Shown here: positions 7,252 to 15,638 of the stretch, one piece after another | Numbering within the stretch: the first letter of the stretch is position 1 | How the letters are laid out: each line of letters starts with the position of its first letter | Notes under the pieces: model-generated | What the model was told of the DNA's origin: nothing | The model's database searches: none | The model's input: only the letters and a program-made list of their open reading frames with translations | Virus record (IMG/VR): IMGVR_UViG_3300042945_001297 | Coordinates: 1 to 28,433 of that record | DNA: 28,433 nt | DNA from: a virus | Direction: 5' to 3' (one strand) | Made by a program: the position numbers and the translations under genes

Positions 7252-8646
7252 CTAACGCCCCGCCGGACCCACAACCGGATTAGAACCAGCAGCACCACTC
7301 CCACCAAGCACGTTATTCCTAATCCACTTGATTGCAGCCTGCCGATTCATACCAGCACCAACAAGGATAGGAGTAAGCCTGCGAATAACCTCAGCATCCG
7401 AACGCGGCTTTTCCGCAGTCTGCTCATCGCCACGAATAGGCGCAGAACCACTCCAAACGCCATTGCGGTAAAGAGCCGGCGGCAACAACGCGCTAGCGTC
7501 GCGAAGCGCATCATTCGCCGTAGCAGCAACTCGACTAACACTTCTCGGCACACCACCCTCATCAACCCACTCAATACGCCACTCATACGTCCCACTCGGA
7601 GACTCAATAGGACTCGTCCACTTATCAACATTATTGAGAATCTTGTCCTTCGCGCTCTTCACATCCTTCTGCTTATCACCAGTCTTCGTTGCCCTGATAC
7701 GCGAAGTCTCAGCATTGAACCACCCCTGAGCGACACGCTCCTGGCCCAACGCAAGATTTGCCATATCCATCTGCTGCTCCCACGACTGCTGCTGCTCTTG
7801 GAAACCAAGACGAGCAGCGTTCTGCTCAGCAGCCTGCACAGCCAACGCGCGATCAACCTCCTCACCACGCAACTGCTGAAGATACCTAGCCGTCGCCTCA
7901 CTAACCTTCTGCGCCCGCTCAGCAAGAGCGCGCGTCAAGTTCTGCTGCGAAGCCCCGAGCATCCGAGTGCTCGTCGCAGCGGCAGCCGGCACATACCCAG
8001 CAATCGCCCCACCAATACCAGCCAAGCGCTGAGCAACAAGCGGATCACCACCAACAGCAGCAGTCGTACCAGGCGCAACACCAGCAGCGGCAAGCGCAGA
8101 CTGACCAGCCTGCTGAGCCGTCCCAGCAATATCAGCGTACAAGTTCCCCAAGCCGCGCAACCCAGCCTGAGCCTCCTGCGTGTACCCAGCAAGACGCTCA
8201 GTCAGAGCCGAGCCAATACCACCAAGCGACTCGAACTCTCGAGCCTGCTCGGCACGAAGGGCCTCCTCGCTTACGACGCTAAGCGCGGCAAGGCGAGCTG
8301 CCTCTTCGCGTAGCTGGCGGGGAGTCTTGAATGGCGCGGTAAGCGGGTTGTATGTCTGGCGGTTACGGTTGCGGTTCCGGTTGCGGTTGCGATTTCGATT
8401 GCGGTTGCGGCCAGTCCCAGTAGAAGCAGCTCCGCCACCGCCACCAGTGCCACCACCGCCGCCACTACCAGCGCTTCCGCTAGGAGCCGAGGAGCCATCA
8501 CGCTTTTCGTCCTCTTCATCCTGAACAAAACCAGGACTCCAAACATACCCAGGCTTATCCTTAACTGGCGTGCCAATACCACCACCACGCGCAGGGTCAA
8601 CATAGTAAGCAGTGGGATTAGATAGGTCCTTTACAAACTGCGGCAT
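7252..8646 (-). CDS. Probable internal virion protein with (Arg-Asn) repeat (464 aa)
   Basis: Not a family I recognise. Order: residues 1-55 unique; 56-79 Gly/Ser-rich linker with two runs of five G; 80-96 an uninterrupted alternating Arg-Asn tract (RN eight times, then R); about 105-230 Ala/Gly-rich helices (QAGQSALAAAGVAPG); about 240-315 Gln/Glu-rich coiled coil (QEQQQSWEQQMDMANLALGQ); the remainder globular, ending in VLGGSGAAGSNPVVGPAGR. Position between the 420-aa and 1747-aa proteins, and the helical Ala-rich composition, fit an ejection/internal core protein such as T7 gp14 or gp15. The basic repeat suggests contact with packaged DNA or a membrane. The ATG has TAGAAT 6 nt upstream and no Shine-Dalgarno. 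The gene ends 16 nt before the next start. Confidence 0.6.
   Translation of the reverse strand: MPQFVKDLSNPTAYYVDPARGGGIGTPVKDKPGYVWSPGFVQDEEDEKRDGSSAPSGSAGSGGGGGTGGGGGAASTGTGRNRNRNRNRNRNRNRNRQTYNPLTAPFKTPRQLREEAARLAALSVVSEEALRAEQAREFESLGGIGSALTERLAGYTQEAQAGLRGLGNLYADIAGTAQQAGQSALAAAGVAPGTTAAVGGDPLVAQRLAGIGGAIAGYVPAAAATSTRMLGASQQNLTRALAERAQKVSEATARYLQQLRGEEVDRALAVQAAEQNAARLGFQEQQQSWEQQMDMANLALGQERVAQGWFNAETSRIRATKTGDKQKDVKSAKDKILNNVDKWTSPIESPSGTYEWRIEWVDEGGVPRSVSRVAATANDALRDASALLPPALYRNGVWSGSAPIRGDEQTAEKPRSDAEVIRRLTPILVGAGMNRQAAIKWIRNNVLGGSGAAGSNPVVGPAGR
8359..8409 (-). repeat. Hexanucleotide tandem repeat encoding (Arg-Asn)8-Arg
   Basis: Seventeen codons alternating CGN and AAY. Third positions vary (CGC, CGA, CGG, CGT; AAC, AAT), so the amino-acid pattern is kept while the DNA repeat has drifted. 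This argues for selection on the protein or an old expansion, not a fresh slippage product. Confidence 0.9.
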
Positions 8647-8652
8647 CGTCTA

Positions 8653-8658
8653 ATTCTA
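8653..8658 (-). promoter_or_regulatory. Candidate leaderless -10 box TAGAAT for the 464-aa gene
   Basis: GG-TAGAAT, 6 nt (TAGACG), ATG. A possible -35 (TTGGGG) lies 16 nt upstream of the box. No ribosome site is present between box and start. Confidence 0.5.
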
Positions 8659-8663
8659 CCCGC

Positions 8664-9926
8664 TTACGTCCAAGCCCCAACATTTACACCAGTACGAGGC
8701 GGACTCGACTTCACACGCCGATACCGAATCCGCAACGGATCAACCCCAACAACAACAGCCTGAATCTCATAACCCTTGTTAGGACCAGACCCGCGATACG
8801 ACGTAACAATCGCACCCTCGCGCCAACCACCAGGCGGAACATTACGCACAAGAATGTTCCGCATCTCACTAATCCGAGCAGCAGGAACAACCACGCCGCC
8901 CCTATCAACATCAACACGCTGCGTCTGCGCGCCAGCCGAATACTGCGCGCCGCCGCCACCAGGACTGCCAGCAGGAACTTCAGGAACAGCAAGCGACGGA
9001 GACTCAGGAGAAGGCGGCGGAGGAGCGGCCGCCGTAATCGACGTAATCGCCGTCGTGCTCGGCGGAGGCGCAGGCGGATTCTTCAACAAGTCCTGATAAA
9101 TCTCGTTGTACAACTCCATGTACCTACGCTGCGTATCCGTAAGACTCTGACCACTCTCAACCGCAAGACGCGACAACTCCGACTGCAACGCCTGCGACTC
9201 AGCAGAAGAACCAACCGCGCGCATACCACTGAACTGCGCACCAGCCGCAGCAGCCTGCTCACCAACCTTGAGCTGGCGCCCAGCAGACTCAGCAGTCGTC
9301 CGACCAAGCGCGCCACTCAAATACCCAGCTTCATCAGGACGGACCTGGCGCACATCAAGCATCAGCGTCTGCGGATCAATCGTCACGATCTCACCAGTCG
9401 TCAAGTCTCGATACACAGGACGCCCAGTCGCAGGATCAAAATCCTGCACATACGTCCCAGCGCCACCAGCTTGATTACCTGTGCGGAAAATCGTCCGCCC
9501 ATAATACGGAGACGTGGTATCAGCTACGCGATTGATAACCAGCCCGTATTTTGTTTCGGTACCGACAAGCTCCGAAGCGAGTCCGCCAGACTGAGCCAAG
9601 TATCGAGGATCACTGGTGTACTGACTCTGCCACCACGCTGACGTAGGAACACCAGGGACAGCAGTAACCGCCGTGATCGTTACCGGAGCAGCAGTTGGAA
9701 TCGGCGGCAACGCAAGCGGTACCGAAGACTCGCCAGGGCGCGCCCCTGGAATCGGAGCAAGAGGCGGCAAGCTTGCGGATGGCTTAGTCTGAACAGGCTT
9801 GCGAACAGGAGGCTTCCGCTTCGCCTTTGACTTCGACCCCGGCGGCTTATACCCAGCAGCAATAGCAGCAGGCGAACCAGGCCGAATACCCTGCATACCC
9901 GGAGGAGTACCACCACGCACAGCCAC
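8664..9926 (-). CDS. Pro/Ala-rich structural protein, likely internal virion component (420 aa)
   Basis: No family recognised. Residues 1-90 are a basic, proline-rich disordered region (KPPGSKSKAKRKPPVRKPVQ). About 95-200 looks globular (SAWWQSQYTSDPRYLAQSGG). About 200-285 is helical (ESQALQSELSRLAVESGQSL). About 288-335 is a Pro/Ala/Thr-rich linker with PPPP blocks, and a small C-terminal domain follows (VPPGGWREGAIVTSYRG, then IRYRRVKSS). The GTG start overlaps the preceding TAG (TAGTG), so translation is probably coupled to the 86-aa gene. It is first of three growing proteins (420, 464, 1747 aa) in the slot where podoviruses carry ejection proteins; the role is inferred from that. Confidence 0.55.
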   Translation of the reverse strand: MAVRGGTPPGMQGIRPGSPAAIAAGYKPPGSKSKAKRKPPVRKPVQTKPSASLPPLAPIPGARPGESSVPLALPPIPTAAPVTITAVTAVPGVPTSAWWQSQYTSDPRYLAQSGGLASELVGTETKYGLVINRVADTTSPYYGRTIFRTGNQAGGAGTYVQDFDPATGRPVYRDLTTGEIVTIDPQTLMLDVRQVRPDEAGYLSGALGRTTAESAGRQLKVGEQAAAAGAQFSGMRAVGSSAESQALQSELSRLAVESGQSLTDTQRRYMELYNEIYQDLLKNPPAPPPSTTAITSITAAAPPPPSPESPSLAVPEVPAGSPGGGGAQYSAGAQTQRVDVDRGGVVVPAARISEMRNILVRNVPPGGWREGAIVTSYRGSGPNKGYEIQAVVVGVDPLRIRYRRVKSSPPRTGVNVGAWT

Positions 9927-10186
9927 TACGCGCCACCCATACGAGCAGCACGACGACCAACATCACCAACACCAAGACTCCGCAACCCTGGCGCAACATC
10001 AGGCGGATTCGTCAACGCACCCATTACCGCAGCCGGCGACTGATCAAGAATCGCCTGCGTACGCTTATCGCCCAACGCCTTGAGCTGTTCAAGCAGCATT
10101 TCGCGCGGCGTCTTCGAAGCCATGCCGTAGGGAGCAGCGGGCTTGTAGCCGACGCGCTGCGGCGCATAGATGGTACTAATCGCCAT
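9926..10186 (-). CDS. Small hypothetical protein opening the internal-protein cluster (86 aa)
   Basis: Unrecognised. It has an N-terminal IYAPQRVGYKPAAPYG segment, one predicted helix (TPREMLLEQLKALGDKRTQA) and an Ala/Gly-rich tail ending in RRAARMGGA. No signal peptide or TM. The stop overlaps the start of the 420-aa gene. Upstream there is no Shine-Dalgarno but a TATACT box 8 nt before the ATG, so it probably heads the transcript for the ejection-type proteins. A minor structural or assembly role is a guess from position. Confidence 0.6.
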   Translation of the reverse strand: MAISTIYAPQRVGYKPAAPYGMASKTPREMLLEQLKALGDKRTQAILDQSPAAVMGALTNPPDVAPGLRSLGVGDVGRRAARMGGA

Positions 10187-10194
10187 TAGGCGAA

Positions 10195-10200
10195 AGTATA
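10195..10200 (-). promoter_or_regulatory. Candidate promoter -10 box TATACT before the 86-aa gene
   Basis: AGG-TATACT-TTCGCCTA-ATG. The box and its flank TATACTTTCG recur before the 110-aa gene, and as TATAGTTTCG before the 58-aa gene. It lies in a 37-nt gap after the membrane-protein gene. The -35 is not clear. Confidence 0.5.
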
Positions 10201-10223
10201 CCTACACGGTGACGAGTGAAGGC

Positions 10224-10358
10224 TTAGCGTCGAGCAAGGCCCAGCACAAGCATGCCGATACCAGCGACAAGGCCGATGCCGAAGATGATGCCGTGATGGG
10301 CGTGGTCGGCCGTATCAGAGCCGAGCGTGTGAAGAAGAAGCATGCGCGAATCATACAT
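10224..10358 (-). CDS. Small single-pass membrane protein (44 aa)
   Basis: MYDSRMLLLHTLGSD, then a His-containing stretch (HAHH) and one strong hydrophobic helix (GIIFGIGLVAGIGMLVLGLA) ending in RR. The gene starts inside the end of the 133-aa gene (ATGTATGA overlap), with AGGAGG 10 nt before the ATG, so the start is well supported. The frame is open further upstream without a site. One TM with a positive C-terminus is common among phage holins, antiholins and inner-membrane virion components; which applies is unknown. Confidence 0.65.
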   Translation of the reverse strand: MYDSRMLLLHTLGSDTADHAHHGIIFGIGLVAGIGMLVLGLARR

Positions 10359-10752
10359 TCTTGTCCCACCTCCTGCGAGGCTTATTGCGAGTTCTCCGCA
10401 CAGCAACAAGCTTAGGGTCTTTGTACCTAGCGGGACGGCTAGGCTCAGGCGGGAACTCATCATCATCCATCAGCATGATGTGCTCGCGCTCATGCTCGTC
10501 ACTAGCCAAATTCAACATACGGTCGCGCATTGACAATGGGTGAACAGGATTCGTATTTCCCTCGCTGATTGTCCCAGCAGTAAGGCTTGCCGCCCACACA
10601 TCATCAAACGCATCAACCAAGTCAACAACATCAGCGTCACGACCAGCTACTTCTACGGTCTTTCGGGCAACAGCCTCAGCCTCATCGGGCAAAAGACCAC
10701 AGTAAATTCTGCCAAACAACGCCAACGCAAGAACAATAGGATCTACCGCCAT
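10351..10752 (-). CDS. Hypothetical protein (133 aa)
   Basis: Not recognised. The N-terminal part (VDPIVLALALFGRIYCGLLPDEAEAVARK) is helical and moderately hydrophobic. The middle is acidic and His-rich (DEHEREHIMLMDDDE). The C-terminus is basic (RRTRNKPRRRWDKNV), giving strong charge segregation. The ATG overlaps the end of the 246-aa gene by 10 nt (ATGGCGGTAG). Placed after the tail fibre genes, it may be an assembly or accessory factor; no evidence beyond position. Confidence 0.6.
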   Translation of the reverse strand: MAVDPIVLALALFGRIYCGLLPDEAEAVARKTVEVAGRDADVVDLVDAFDDVWAASLTAGTISEGNTNPVHPLSMRDRMLNLASDEHEREHIMLMDDDEFPPEPSRPARYKDPKLVAVRRTRNKPRRRWDKNV

Positions 10753-11483
10753 GTCTTAAACGACCTCCAATTGTCCTTGTACCTATGCATCATCCGCTTC
10801 GTAGACGCCCGAAACTCTCGAGCGCCATCATGGTTAGGCTCGTCCAAAACCACAGACTGCCATTTGGTTCGCTTAAACGGGATAATCTGAACAAACGGCG
10901 TGCCAGCAGGCAGAATCCCATCAAACGAGTTTCGCAAGATAAACGGAAAGTTCACTTCAACAGGATGACGATCAGTGTCAACAATCCCCGAAAACACGCG
11001 AAACGGCAAATCATCCCTCCAGCTTGGCTGGCGAAACAAACACGAATAACCCTTAGGAGTTCTAATCCGATAATAGTTCGTCAACTTCCACACCTGCTGA
11101 AAAAACTCCTCAGGAATGTGAAGATGCGAAACCTGCTCAAACGCATGACTTGTAATCACAGGATCGCCAAGAGCTTCCAATCCGCGCTCAGGCATACCAC
11201 CGATTTCCAAACTCCATGTTACGTCGTACTTATGCGGATCAACTCGATCAAACTGAATATCGCAAGGCGTCGTGAACAAGTAGCCAGCAGTCATGTCATC
11301 AAGAACAGGCATACACTTTTTGATAGTCGCGTTCGCCTTGCCGTTAATTTCCATCCTGGTGTGCTCAGTAGTCGAAGCTGGCTGTTCTCGATACCAGTTT
11401 GGAAGCATCTTGTGGGCAGGGATAGGAGGGGCGACAGCGCCAACAACTCCACTTGTAACTGGAATGAACTGAATGGTTTTCAT
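10743..11483 (-). CDS. Conserved-looking phage protein of unknown function next to the tail fibre (246 aa)
   Basis: The N-terminus has the pattern IPAHKMLPNWYR followed by TIKKCMPVLDDMTAGYLFTTPCD (split: TIKKCMPVLDD, MTAGYLF). I recall similar MPxWY...KKCxPxxD...GY proteins from structural regions of aquatic phages, where they are unnamed. The rest is mixed alpha/beta with many aromatics (FRQPSWRDDLPFRVF). No TM, no signal. The ATG overlaps the fibre gene stop (ATGA), so the two are probably made in step and it may be a fibre chaperone or fibre-associated protein. This is inference. Confidence 0.6.
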   Translation of the reverse strand: MKTIQFIPVTSGVVGAVAPPIPAHKMLPNWYREQPASTTEHTRMEINGKANATIKKCMPVLDDMTAGYLFTTPCDIQFDRVDPHKYDVTWSLEIGGMPERGLEALGDPVITSHAFEQVSHLHIPEEFFQQVWKLTNYYRIRTPKGYSCLFRQPSWRDDLPFRVFSGIVDTDRHPVEVNFPFILRNSFDGILPAGTPFVQIIPFKRTKWQSVVLDEPNHDGAREFRASTKRMMHRYKDNWRSFKTWR

Positions 11484-13018
11484 GTTTTGATGATGTAGTT
11501 GACCTCAACGTACGCTGGAATATGGCTTTGCGAAACAATAGTTCCAGCGCTTATGTTTGTCGCTAGGTTAATTGTCGGAGCAGTGATGTTGCCTGATGGT
11601 GTATAGGTAAACGTGTGTCCGTGCCCTCCCTGTCCTGTAAACAAGTGGTTGTGCGCTCCGTCTCCACCAAAAGCATGTCCGTGCGTTAGGTTACCGGCTG
11701 TGCCAAGGTTGCCAGAAGCTCGGTTGACGTTAGGAGTTGTGCTTTGGGCAAACCCGTGGTTGTGGTTTCCGGTGTTTGCCCAACTATGATCATGGTTTCC
11801 AACAGCAGTAATTTGATTGTTACTTGAAACAGCGTTGCCTGTAAATGTGCCTGCGGTAATTGACGCAACATTAGTCGTAGCACTAAACGCATTCATGTTA
11901 TGCGTATGCGTATTCGTATTGTTCGTCGTAACACCAGCCGTAACAGACGACACGCCTCGAGGAAACCGCTCCCGCAAATCAGGCAAAAAGAAATCGCCAC
12001 CACTATCAGTGCCATACCTATTCGGCCCCAGCACCGCATACAACGTCGCGTACGTTGTCTGAGAAGCCGGACTCCCATCACACCACAACCAATCAGACGA
12101 CGGAAGACTCGTACCGCCAAACGGAAGAATCGATCCAGTTGGCACACCAACACCAGCAGCACCCTGCGGAATGCCAAACGTCAACACCGCAGCGCTACTC
12201 GTCCCAACATTCGACACCGTGGCTGGCGAACCAGGGGCAAGCGTCGTTGTTGAGCTGATCGTCACCGTCGCTGCCGAGCCAGCAGGGATGCCAAAGTCAA
12301 ACACGGCAGCGCTAAGCGATCCACTGTTGACCACCGTTGCGGACGAGCCGGGGCTGAGCGTTGTCGTCGTGCCGGCGCTTACCGTTGCGGCAGCGCCAGT
12401 AGCGCCCGTGTCGCCTCTTGGAATGGTGAAGTCAAACACAGCGGCGCTAGTGCTGCCTGTATTCACAACAAGAGCGCTAGACCCGGACACGCCAGTAGTT
12501 GTCGTGCCGACGTTGATCGTGGCGGCGGCACCAGCAGGGCCGGTCGCGCCAGTCGCGCCAGTGTCGCCTCGAGGGATCGTAAAGTCGAACACCGCAGCGC
12601 TGCTAGTGCCACTGTTGACAACGCTGGCATTCGACCCGGAAACACCAGTCGTCGTCGTCCCAACATTTACCGTCGCTGCAGCTCCCGGCGTGCCGACCGC
12701 AACCCAATTCGACCCGTCCCACACGTACATACCGGTCGTGTCGATCTCGTAGATCATCTGACCAATCGTCGCGTTCAACGGGCGATCAGTGCTGATGCAT
12801 CGAGTCGGAGCTTTGAGCACGTCAGCGGGAAGAGCGCTCTCAAAAGCGTACGCATTGTTTGTAAGCACAGCCTGCGTCAATGGACCAGCCGTAGACAAGC
12901 CAAACCGCATCTGCTCAACAGCCTCAGTAGTTGGAGGTGTGCGCTGCTCCAACCCCTGCACTCTTGGAATGTCCGCTACCGGAAGATTCTCGGGCGGCTT
13001 GATCTCGCCCTCAGCCAC
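11480..13018 (-). CDS. Tail fibre with phage collar domain and His-rich tip
   Basis: 512 aa. Residues about 1-110 are a virion-attachment region. About 111-295 hold four imperfect repeats of roughly 45 aa built as AATVNVGTTTTGVSG...SAAVFDFTIPRG, with short collagen-like GDTGATGATGPAG segments. About 297-360 match the tail collar domain (GSILPFGG...WLWCDGS...FFLPDLRERFPRGV). The C-terminus carries six HxH motifs (THTH, NHDH, NHNH, HGH, HNH, HGH) and closes with IPAYVEVNYIIKT, as in T4 gp12-like fibres, where such His pairs bind metal along the trimer axis. Likely role: host recognition or baseplate fibre at the tail. The GTG start overlaps the nozzle stop (TAGTG). Confidence 0.85.
   Translation of the reverse strand: MAEGEIKPPENLPVADIPRVQGLEQRTPPTTEAVEQMRFGLSTAGPLTQAVLTNNAYAFESALPADVLKAPTRCISTDRPLNATIGQMIYEIDTTGMYVWDGSNWVAVGTPGAAATVNVGTTTTGVSGSNASVVNSGTSSAAVFDFTIPRGDTGATGATGPAGAAATINVGTTTTGVSGSSALVVNTGSTSAAVFDFTIPRGDTGATGAAATVSAGTTTTLSPGSSATVVNSGSLSAAVFDFGIPAGSAATVTISSTTTLAPGSPATVSNVGTSSAAVLTFGIPQGAAGVGVPTGSILPFGGTSLPSSDWLWCDGSPASQTTYATLYAVLGPNRYGTDSGGDFFLPDLRERFPRGVSSVTAGVTTNNTNTHTHNMNAFSATTNVASITAGTFTGNAVSSNNQITAVGNHDHSWANTGNHNHGFAQSTTPNVNRASGNLGTAGNLTHGHAFGGDGAHNHLFTGQGGHGHTFTYTPSGNITAPTINLATNISAGTIVSQSHIPAYVEVNYIIKT
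12140..12690 (-). repeat. Four imperfect tandem repeats within the tail fibre gene
   Basis: Repeat units of about 130-150 bp encode GTTTTGVSG / AVFDFTIPRGDTGATG modules. The two upstream copies are nearly alike; the two downstream are more diverged. Boundaries are approximate. Confidence 0.7.
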
Positions 13019-14943
13019 TAGACCACGCGCCCAGGCCGCAACTGGTTAAAGCCATTAGTGATCTCGTACAACTCAAACGAGTCGGGGGAATTTGACGTAC
13101 TAATTGTGTACGTCACAGCCTGACTCAGCGTCTGATGATCAAAACGATCAACCGTCGCCCCATTCGCTGACGACGAACCAAGATTAGAAGAAGCACCCTG
13201 ACCATCCAAACCAGCAGTCGCAATCACACCATACGAACCATTCAGCGTCTTATGGGCAATCATCGTGTGCCGATAACGACGCTTCTGCGCCGGATCGCCC
13301 TCCGTATACGCCTTTGTCGTGATCGAACACTCAATCACAGTCCCATCAGCATCAGTCGTCGTAGCTGCCGGCGTGACCACGGGATCAATTCTGATCACTC
13401 GGTCCGTACCGCTTACGCTCGTACTCGCCCCGTACTTCACAGCGTAAATCCGGTTAGTGGTCTGATCAGCATCAACCGACGACGCGGCAATCTCAACCTC
13501 GCCAGCGTTGATCCTGGTCCACCCGAACTTAGCCCTCAGGTCGCACAAGAATCCGCCGCTCGGAAGGCTAACGTAATAGTGCGAGTCGTTGATATTCGCC
13601 GATCCGTAAATGCCAGTAATGCCAGCGTCGGGAGCGTAAACGTCATTGCCGTTGAACAACGACAAGTCGAACGTAAACAGCGCGCTGCCAGCCAACGACT
13701 CCGACCAAAGATTGCTGACCTTGTTCGTCATCGTGTTTACCAGCGACGAACCATCCGTGATGTACACACCATCAGCAGCAGCGAACATCACGCCAGAAGC
13801 TGTGCGCTGCACGCTCTTCGCACTCACACAACCAACCTGCTGAGCAAACCCGCGAATACTGGCAGTCAGTCCTCCTCGAGCCAGCGTGCTCGGCGTAGCT
13901 GCCTGCTGTGTCAGCAACGAACCAGTCAGCATAAAACACTGCTTGGTGCCGACAACCAACATGCTGCCAGAACCAACAGGCACAAGCGAAATGACCTGGC
14001 CAATGTCTTCAATGTCAATAAAGTTCAGCTTTGGAAAACCAGCCCGAGTTGCCTGCACCAATCCGTCAACGCCGGTCACCGTAGCGTCGGCAGCCTCGCC
14101 AACACTCCATACAATCCTACTTGGATGCCACGTCTCAGCGCTAGTCGCCGTGGTTGTGATCTTCACGTTCCCCATCACAAGACGACTATCGCCACCAACG
14201 GAGAACGTGCCGATGCACCCAGCGGCGGACACGTACTGACCATCATCCTCGGTGCCGACCTGAGGGAGAACCGGGTAATAGTCGAGGCTTGAATAGCCAG
14301 TAATTGCGCTGATCGGCGGAGGATCAACGGTCACATCGCTGCCGCCTTTACCGACAACGCGCCCCGTATACTCGTTCCCGCTCTTCGACAAGTGAATGTA
14401 CCCGCCAACCTGAATTGCGCTCACGGCAGTAGCGCCAACCGTAATCGTGTTCGTGCCAGCGCTTGTCGCAACAGTAAGGCCAGTCACCGAGTAGTTAGCC
14501 GACGCGGCAGAAAAGTCCGCGCCGCCACACCACACGCCAACACCATCCCCATCAGTAGGAAACACAATTGAGTCGCCAAACGTTGTCGGCGCGCCAATGG
14601 TCGAAGCGGAAATGCTCGTCGTGAACTGCGGCATTGTCACCGCGCTCGACGAGAACTGCATTGACCCGAACTTCAACACGCCAGCGCTGATCGCAGCCGG
14701 ATACAGCCTGGACCGACCATCAATGTTCGATGAGCGCTGCGAACCAAGCTCGGTAAACGCAGAAGTCGTCGCAGCACTAATTGCCGCCACCGTACCTCCA
14801 CGCTTTGCAAGCGAACCAGAGTTCGTAATCACCACGTTCACCGCGTCATACACAGCTCCCTCAGGCAACAAGTGCCTGGGAATGTCGCGGACCATGCCAA
14901 CGCTGAAGTTAGCGTGCGAGGCGTACTGGAGCGCCCCGGCCAT
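13018..14943 (-). CDS. Tail nozzle / tubular protein B-like (P22 gp10 / T7 gp12 type)
   Basis: 641 aa, beta-rich. The N-terminus (FSVGMVRDIPRHLLPEGAV, YDAVNVVI, SLAKRGGT) matches the opening typical of podovirus nozzle proteins, where the first strands describe a row of genes setting up a beta-propeller. Later repeats such as VVGTKQCFMLTGS, GVMFAAADGVYITDGS and THRIYAVKYG-like blades fit a propeller. Such proteins form the distal part of the short tail and hold the DNA channel shut. The ATG overlaps the adaptor stop (TAATG). Order adaptor, nozzle, fibre is the usual podovirus tail order. No catalytic motif seen. Confidence 0.78.
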   Translation of the reverse strand: MAGALQYASHANFSVGMVRDIPRHLLPEGAVYDAVNVVITNSGSLAKRGGTVAAISAATTSAFTELGSQRSSNIDGRSRLYPAAISAGVLKFGSMQFSSSAVTMPQFTTSISASTIGAPTTFGDSIVFPTDGDGVGVWCGGADFSAASANYSVTGLTVATSAGTNTITVGATAVSAIQVGGYIHLSKSGNEYTGRVVGKGGSDVTVDPPPISAITGYSSLDYYPVLPQVGTEDDGQYVSAAGCIGTFSVGGDSRLVMGNVKITTTATSAETWHPSRIVWSVGEAADATVTGVDGLVQATRAGFPKLNFIDIEDIGQVISLVPVGSGSMLVVGTKQCFMLTGSLLTQQAATPSTLARGGLTASIRGFAQQVGCVSAKSVQRTASGVMFAAADGVYITDGSSLVNTMTNKVSNLWSESLAGSALFTFDLSLFNGNDVYAPDAGITGIYGSANINDSHYYVSLPSGGFLCDLRAKFGWTRINAGEVEIAASSVDADQTTNRIYAVKYGASTSVSGTDRVIRIDPVVTPAATTTDADGTVIECSITTKAYTEGDPAQKRRYRHTMIAHKTLNGSYGVIATAGLDGQGASSNLGSSSANGATVDRFDHQTLSQAVTYTISTSNSPDSFELYEITNGFNQLRPGRVV

Positions 14944-15638
14944 TAGCGACTCGCAGCAGAGTAGTACGTCGAGTTGTCGTGGAACGGACGACGAGGCGTA
15001 CGCAAGTAACCATGCTGAATGCGACGAGCCGTGCGACCACCGCGCCGCGTCAAGAACTTCTGGAACCGATCCATGCCAAGCATAAACTTCGCCTCAAGCG
15101 CATTGCTCAAATTCACATCCTCGCCAACCGCGTCGGCAAGGCGAGCGGCAGCTCCCGTGCTGATCAGCCAATGCCACTGCGACGGGATATCCGTCGGCAC
15201 GTCAGACCCGGCAGACAAAGCGACAGGCGTCTTGGCGTAATAGATCGTCATGGTGTCGCCAGTTGTCTGCGGCTCGGGCCACGTCCGAATTGTGTCCAAC
15301 CCGAGGAAAGCGTACTGCCTGGTCGCGCCAATCGGATTGGTCGCGTTCAACGCGATGATCTCGTCGGCGCTGATAGGCTCGAGAATGTACGACTGGGTAG
15401 AACCAAGCGCAAGGTACTCCATGTACTGAAGCGCGCCGAAATCCGTGATGCTGAAGTCGCCGCTCATCGTGTACACAGACTGGCCACTCGTAAGCGTCCC
15501 AGTCGCCGTGCCGACCTTGAGCTGGCACGACACAACGATATCCGTCAACGCATCGTTGACCGCAAGCCCAGCCTCAGTATCATCATCGTCAAGCGCAAGA
15601 TTCTTCGTGCGCGTTTTAAGCTGATCGTACGTAGCCAC
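14943..15638 (-). CDS. Head-tail adaptor protein
   Basis: 231 aa. The start MATYDQLKTRTKNLALDDDD with NDALTDIVVSCQL is the pattern of phage adaptor proteins (P22 gp4 / T7 gp11-like fold): an N-terminal helix pair, then a beta region (ILEPISADEIIAL, IRTWPEPQTTGDTMTIYY), then C-terminal helices (ALEAKFMLGMDRFQKFL) and a basic tail. Adaptors form the dodecameric ring below the portal and receive the nozzle. GTG start overlaps the previous TAG. Its place directly before the nozzle supports the call. Confidence 0.75.
   Translation of the reverse strand: MATYDQLKTRTKNLALDDDDTEAGLAVNDALTDIVVSCQLKVGTATGTLTSGQSVYTMSGDFSITDFGALQYMEYLALGSTQSYILEPISADEIIALNATNPIGATRQYAFLGLDTIRTWPEPQTTGDTMTIYYAKTPVALSAGSDVPTDIPSQWHWLISTGAAARLADAVGEDVNLSNALEAKFMLGMDRFQKFLTRRGGRTARRIQHGYLRTPRRPFHDNSTYYSAASR

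Noticed and set aside
7069-8313. 414-aa plus-strand ORF
   Set aside because: Shadow across two well-supported minus genes with no start site or domain.
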